64,000 nucleotides of DNA from Priestia abyssalis (lineage in GTDB: Bacteria; Bacillota; Bacilli; Bacillales; Bacillaceae_H), in contig NZ_KV917369.1 in assembly GCF_002019595.1 (NCBI RefSeq), positions 2,930,624-2,994,623 of the forward strand, given 5' to 3'. The stretch's first letter is position 1, and each line of letters begins with the position of its first letter. Shown here in pieces: positions 63,674 through 64,000 of the stretch. The notes under the pieces are model-generated. The model was not told where the DNA came from. It made no database searches and worked only from the letters and a program-made list of their open reading frames with translations. A program made the position numbers and the translations under genes.

Positions 63674-63922
63674 ATGAAACGCTTTAAAGGTCAAACAAAT
63701 AAAAATAATATGACAGAAATGTGCAAATCTATTGCAACGGTACAGCTTATTATTGGTGGAGTTCTTTTCCTTTTAAGTTTCCTTGTAAGCGATTACAACC
63801 GTGATTTCTTTCTCACTATGTTAAGCCTGGGCGTCATGGGATCAGCCATGGTCATGTTCGGATTCGGATTATTCATAGGACTTCTTGAAGAATACAGTAT
63901 TGCTGAAAAAAATTCTTATTGA
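63674..63922 (+). CDS. Small two-pass membrane protein
   Basis: The 82-residue product MKRFKGQTNKNNMTEMCKSI has two hydrophobic segments (VQLIIGGVLFLLSFLV; LTMLSLGVMGSAMVMFGFGL FIGLL). AAAGGGGATG lies before the ATG at 63674; upstream in-frame ATGs lack a site. Function unknown. A terminator hairpin follows at 63937-63977 (AAGCAAGGGACATGGG / CCCATGTCCCTTGCTT). Confidence 0.65.
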   Translation: MKRFKGQTNKNNMTEMCKSIATVQLIIGGVLFLLSFLVSDYNRDFFLTMLSLGVMGSAMVMFGFGLFIGLLEEYSIAEKNSY

Positions 63923-63936
63923 TGATATATAAATAA

Positions 63937-63977
63937 AGCAAGGGACATGGGCTTGCCCCCATGTCCCTTGCTTTATG
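63937..63977. terminator. Strong terminator-like hairpin
   Basis: AAAGCAAGGGACATGGG pairs with CCCATGTCCCTTGCTTT around a short loop (CTTGCC). Confidence 0.8.
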
Positions 63978-64000
63978 CCTAAACGGATGCCGTTACTCTT

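Overview
The window is chromosomal DNA of a spore-forming Bacillaceae bacterium. The evidence is AT-leaning composition, strong GGAGG ribosome sites, Bacillus-type genes (RsbR-like stressosome protein, Spx, OhrA/OhrR, SpoIID/LytB protein, DUF2515, coat-like Cys-rich protein, a squalene-hopene-cyclase remnant) and a GC-rich dispersed repeat of the kind I associate with Bacillaceae. I cannot name the species. No rRNA, tRNA, CRISPR array, prophage or intact insertion sequence was seen.

Layout. 0-9.6 kb is housekeeping: a truncated UPF0718 permease, an RsbR-like STAS protein, an acidic lipoprotein, a MEDS-PAS histidine kinase, PEP carboxylase and 6-phosphogluconolactonase. 9.6-30.7 kb is an accessory zinc-starvation island (below). 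31-36.7 kb holds an EamA exporter with a divergent AraC regulator, then small genes that include several immunity-type proteins with no toxin gene. 37-48.5 kb holds an MCP remnant, a large SpoIID-domain secreted protein, glutamate dehydrogenase with a divergent LysR regulator, a TerC-family protein behind a candidate manganese riboswitch, a LacI regulator divergent from a HAD phosphatase, and Spx. 48.5-56 kb holds small or sporulation-type genes, EamA and MFS transporters, and truncated sqhC and DUF3231 remnants. 56-61.7 kb is a Fur-box-controlled iron region: a ferredoxin-NADP reductase-like gene divergent from a four-gene siderophore ABC transporter whose operon has been split by two repeat elements. 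61.7-64 kb ends with a frameshifted gene, ohrA-ohrR and a small membrane protein.

The notable system is the zinc island. I count thirteen candidate Zur operators (AAATCGTAA-N3-TTACGATTT type), most within 65 bp upstream of a start codon. They precede a Zur-family regulator, zinc-independent paralogues of L33, S14 and GTP cyclohydrolase (FolE2), a dCTP deaminase that could bypass zinc-dependent dCMP deaminase, three COG0523 metallochaperone GTPases, two flavoproteins (one overlapping a FeoB-like transporter gene), and a tightly packed operon of a peptide/nickel-type ABC importer, a MATE exporter and a His-rich protein. The logic appears to be to spare zinc, allocate it to key enzymes, and import it, perhaps with a secreted metallophore. 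Between the working genes lie decayed pieces of further members (a second Fur/Zur gene, a fourth COG0523 gene with a permease, an ArsR regulator, a second substrate-binding protein), several still behind readable Zur operators. This points to repeated gain and loss.
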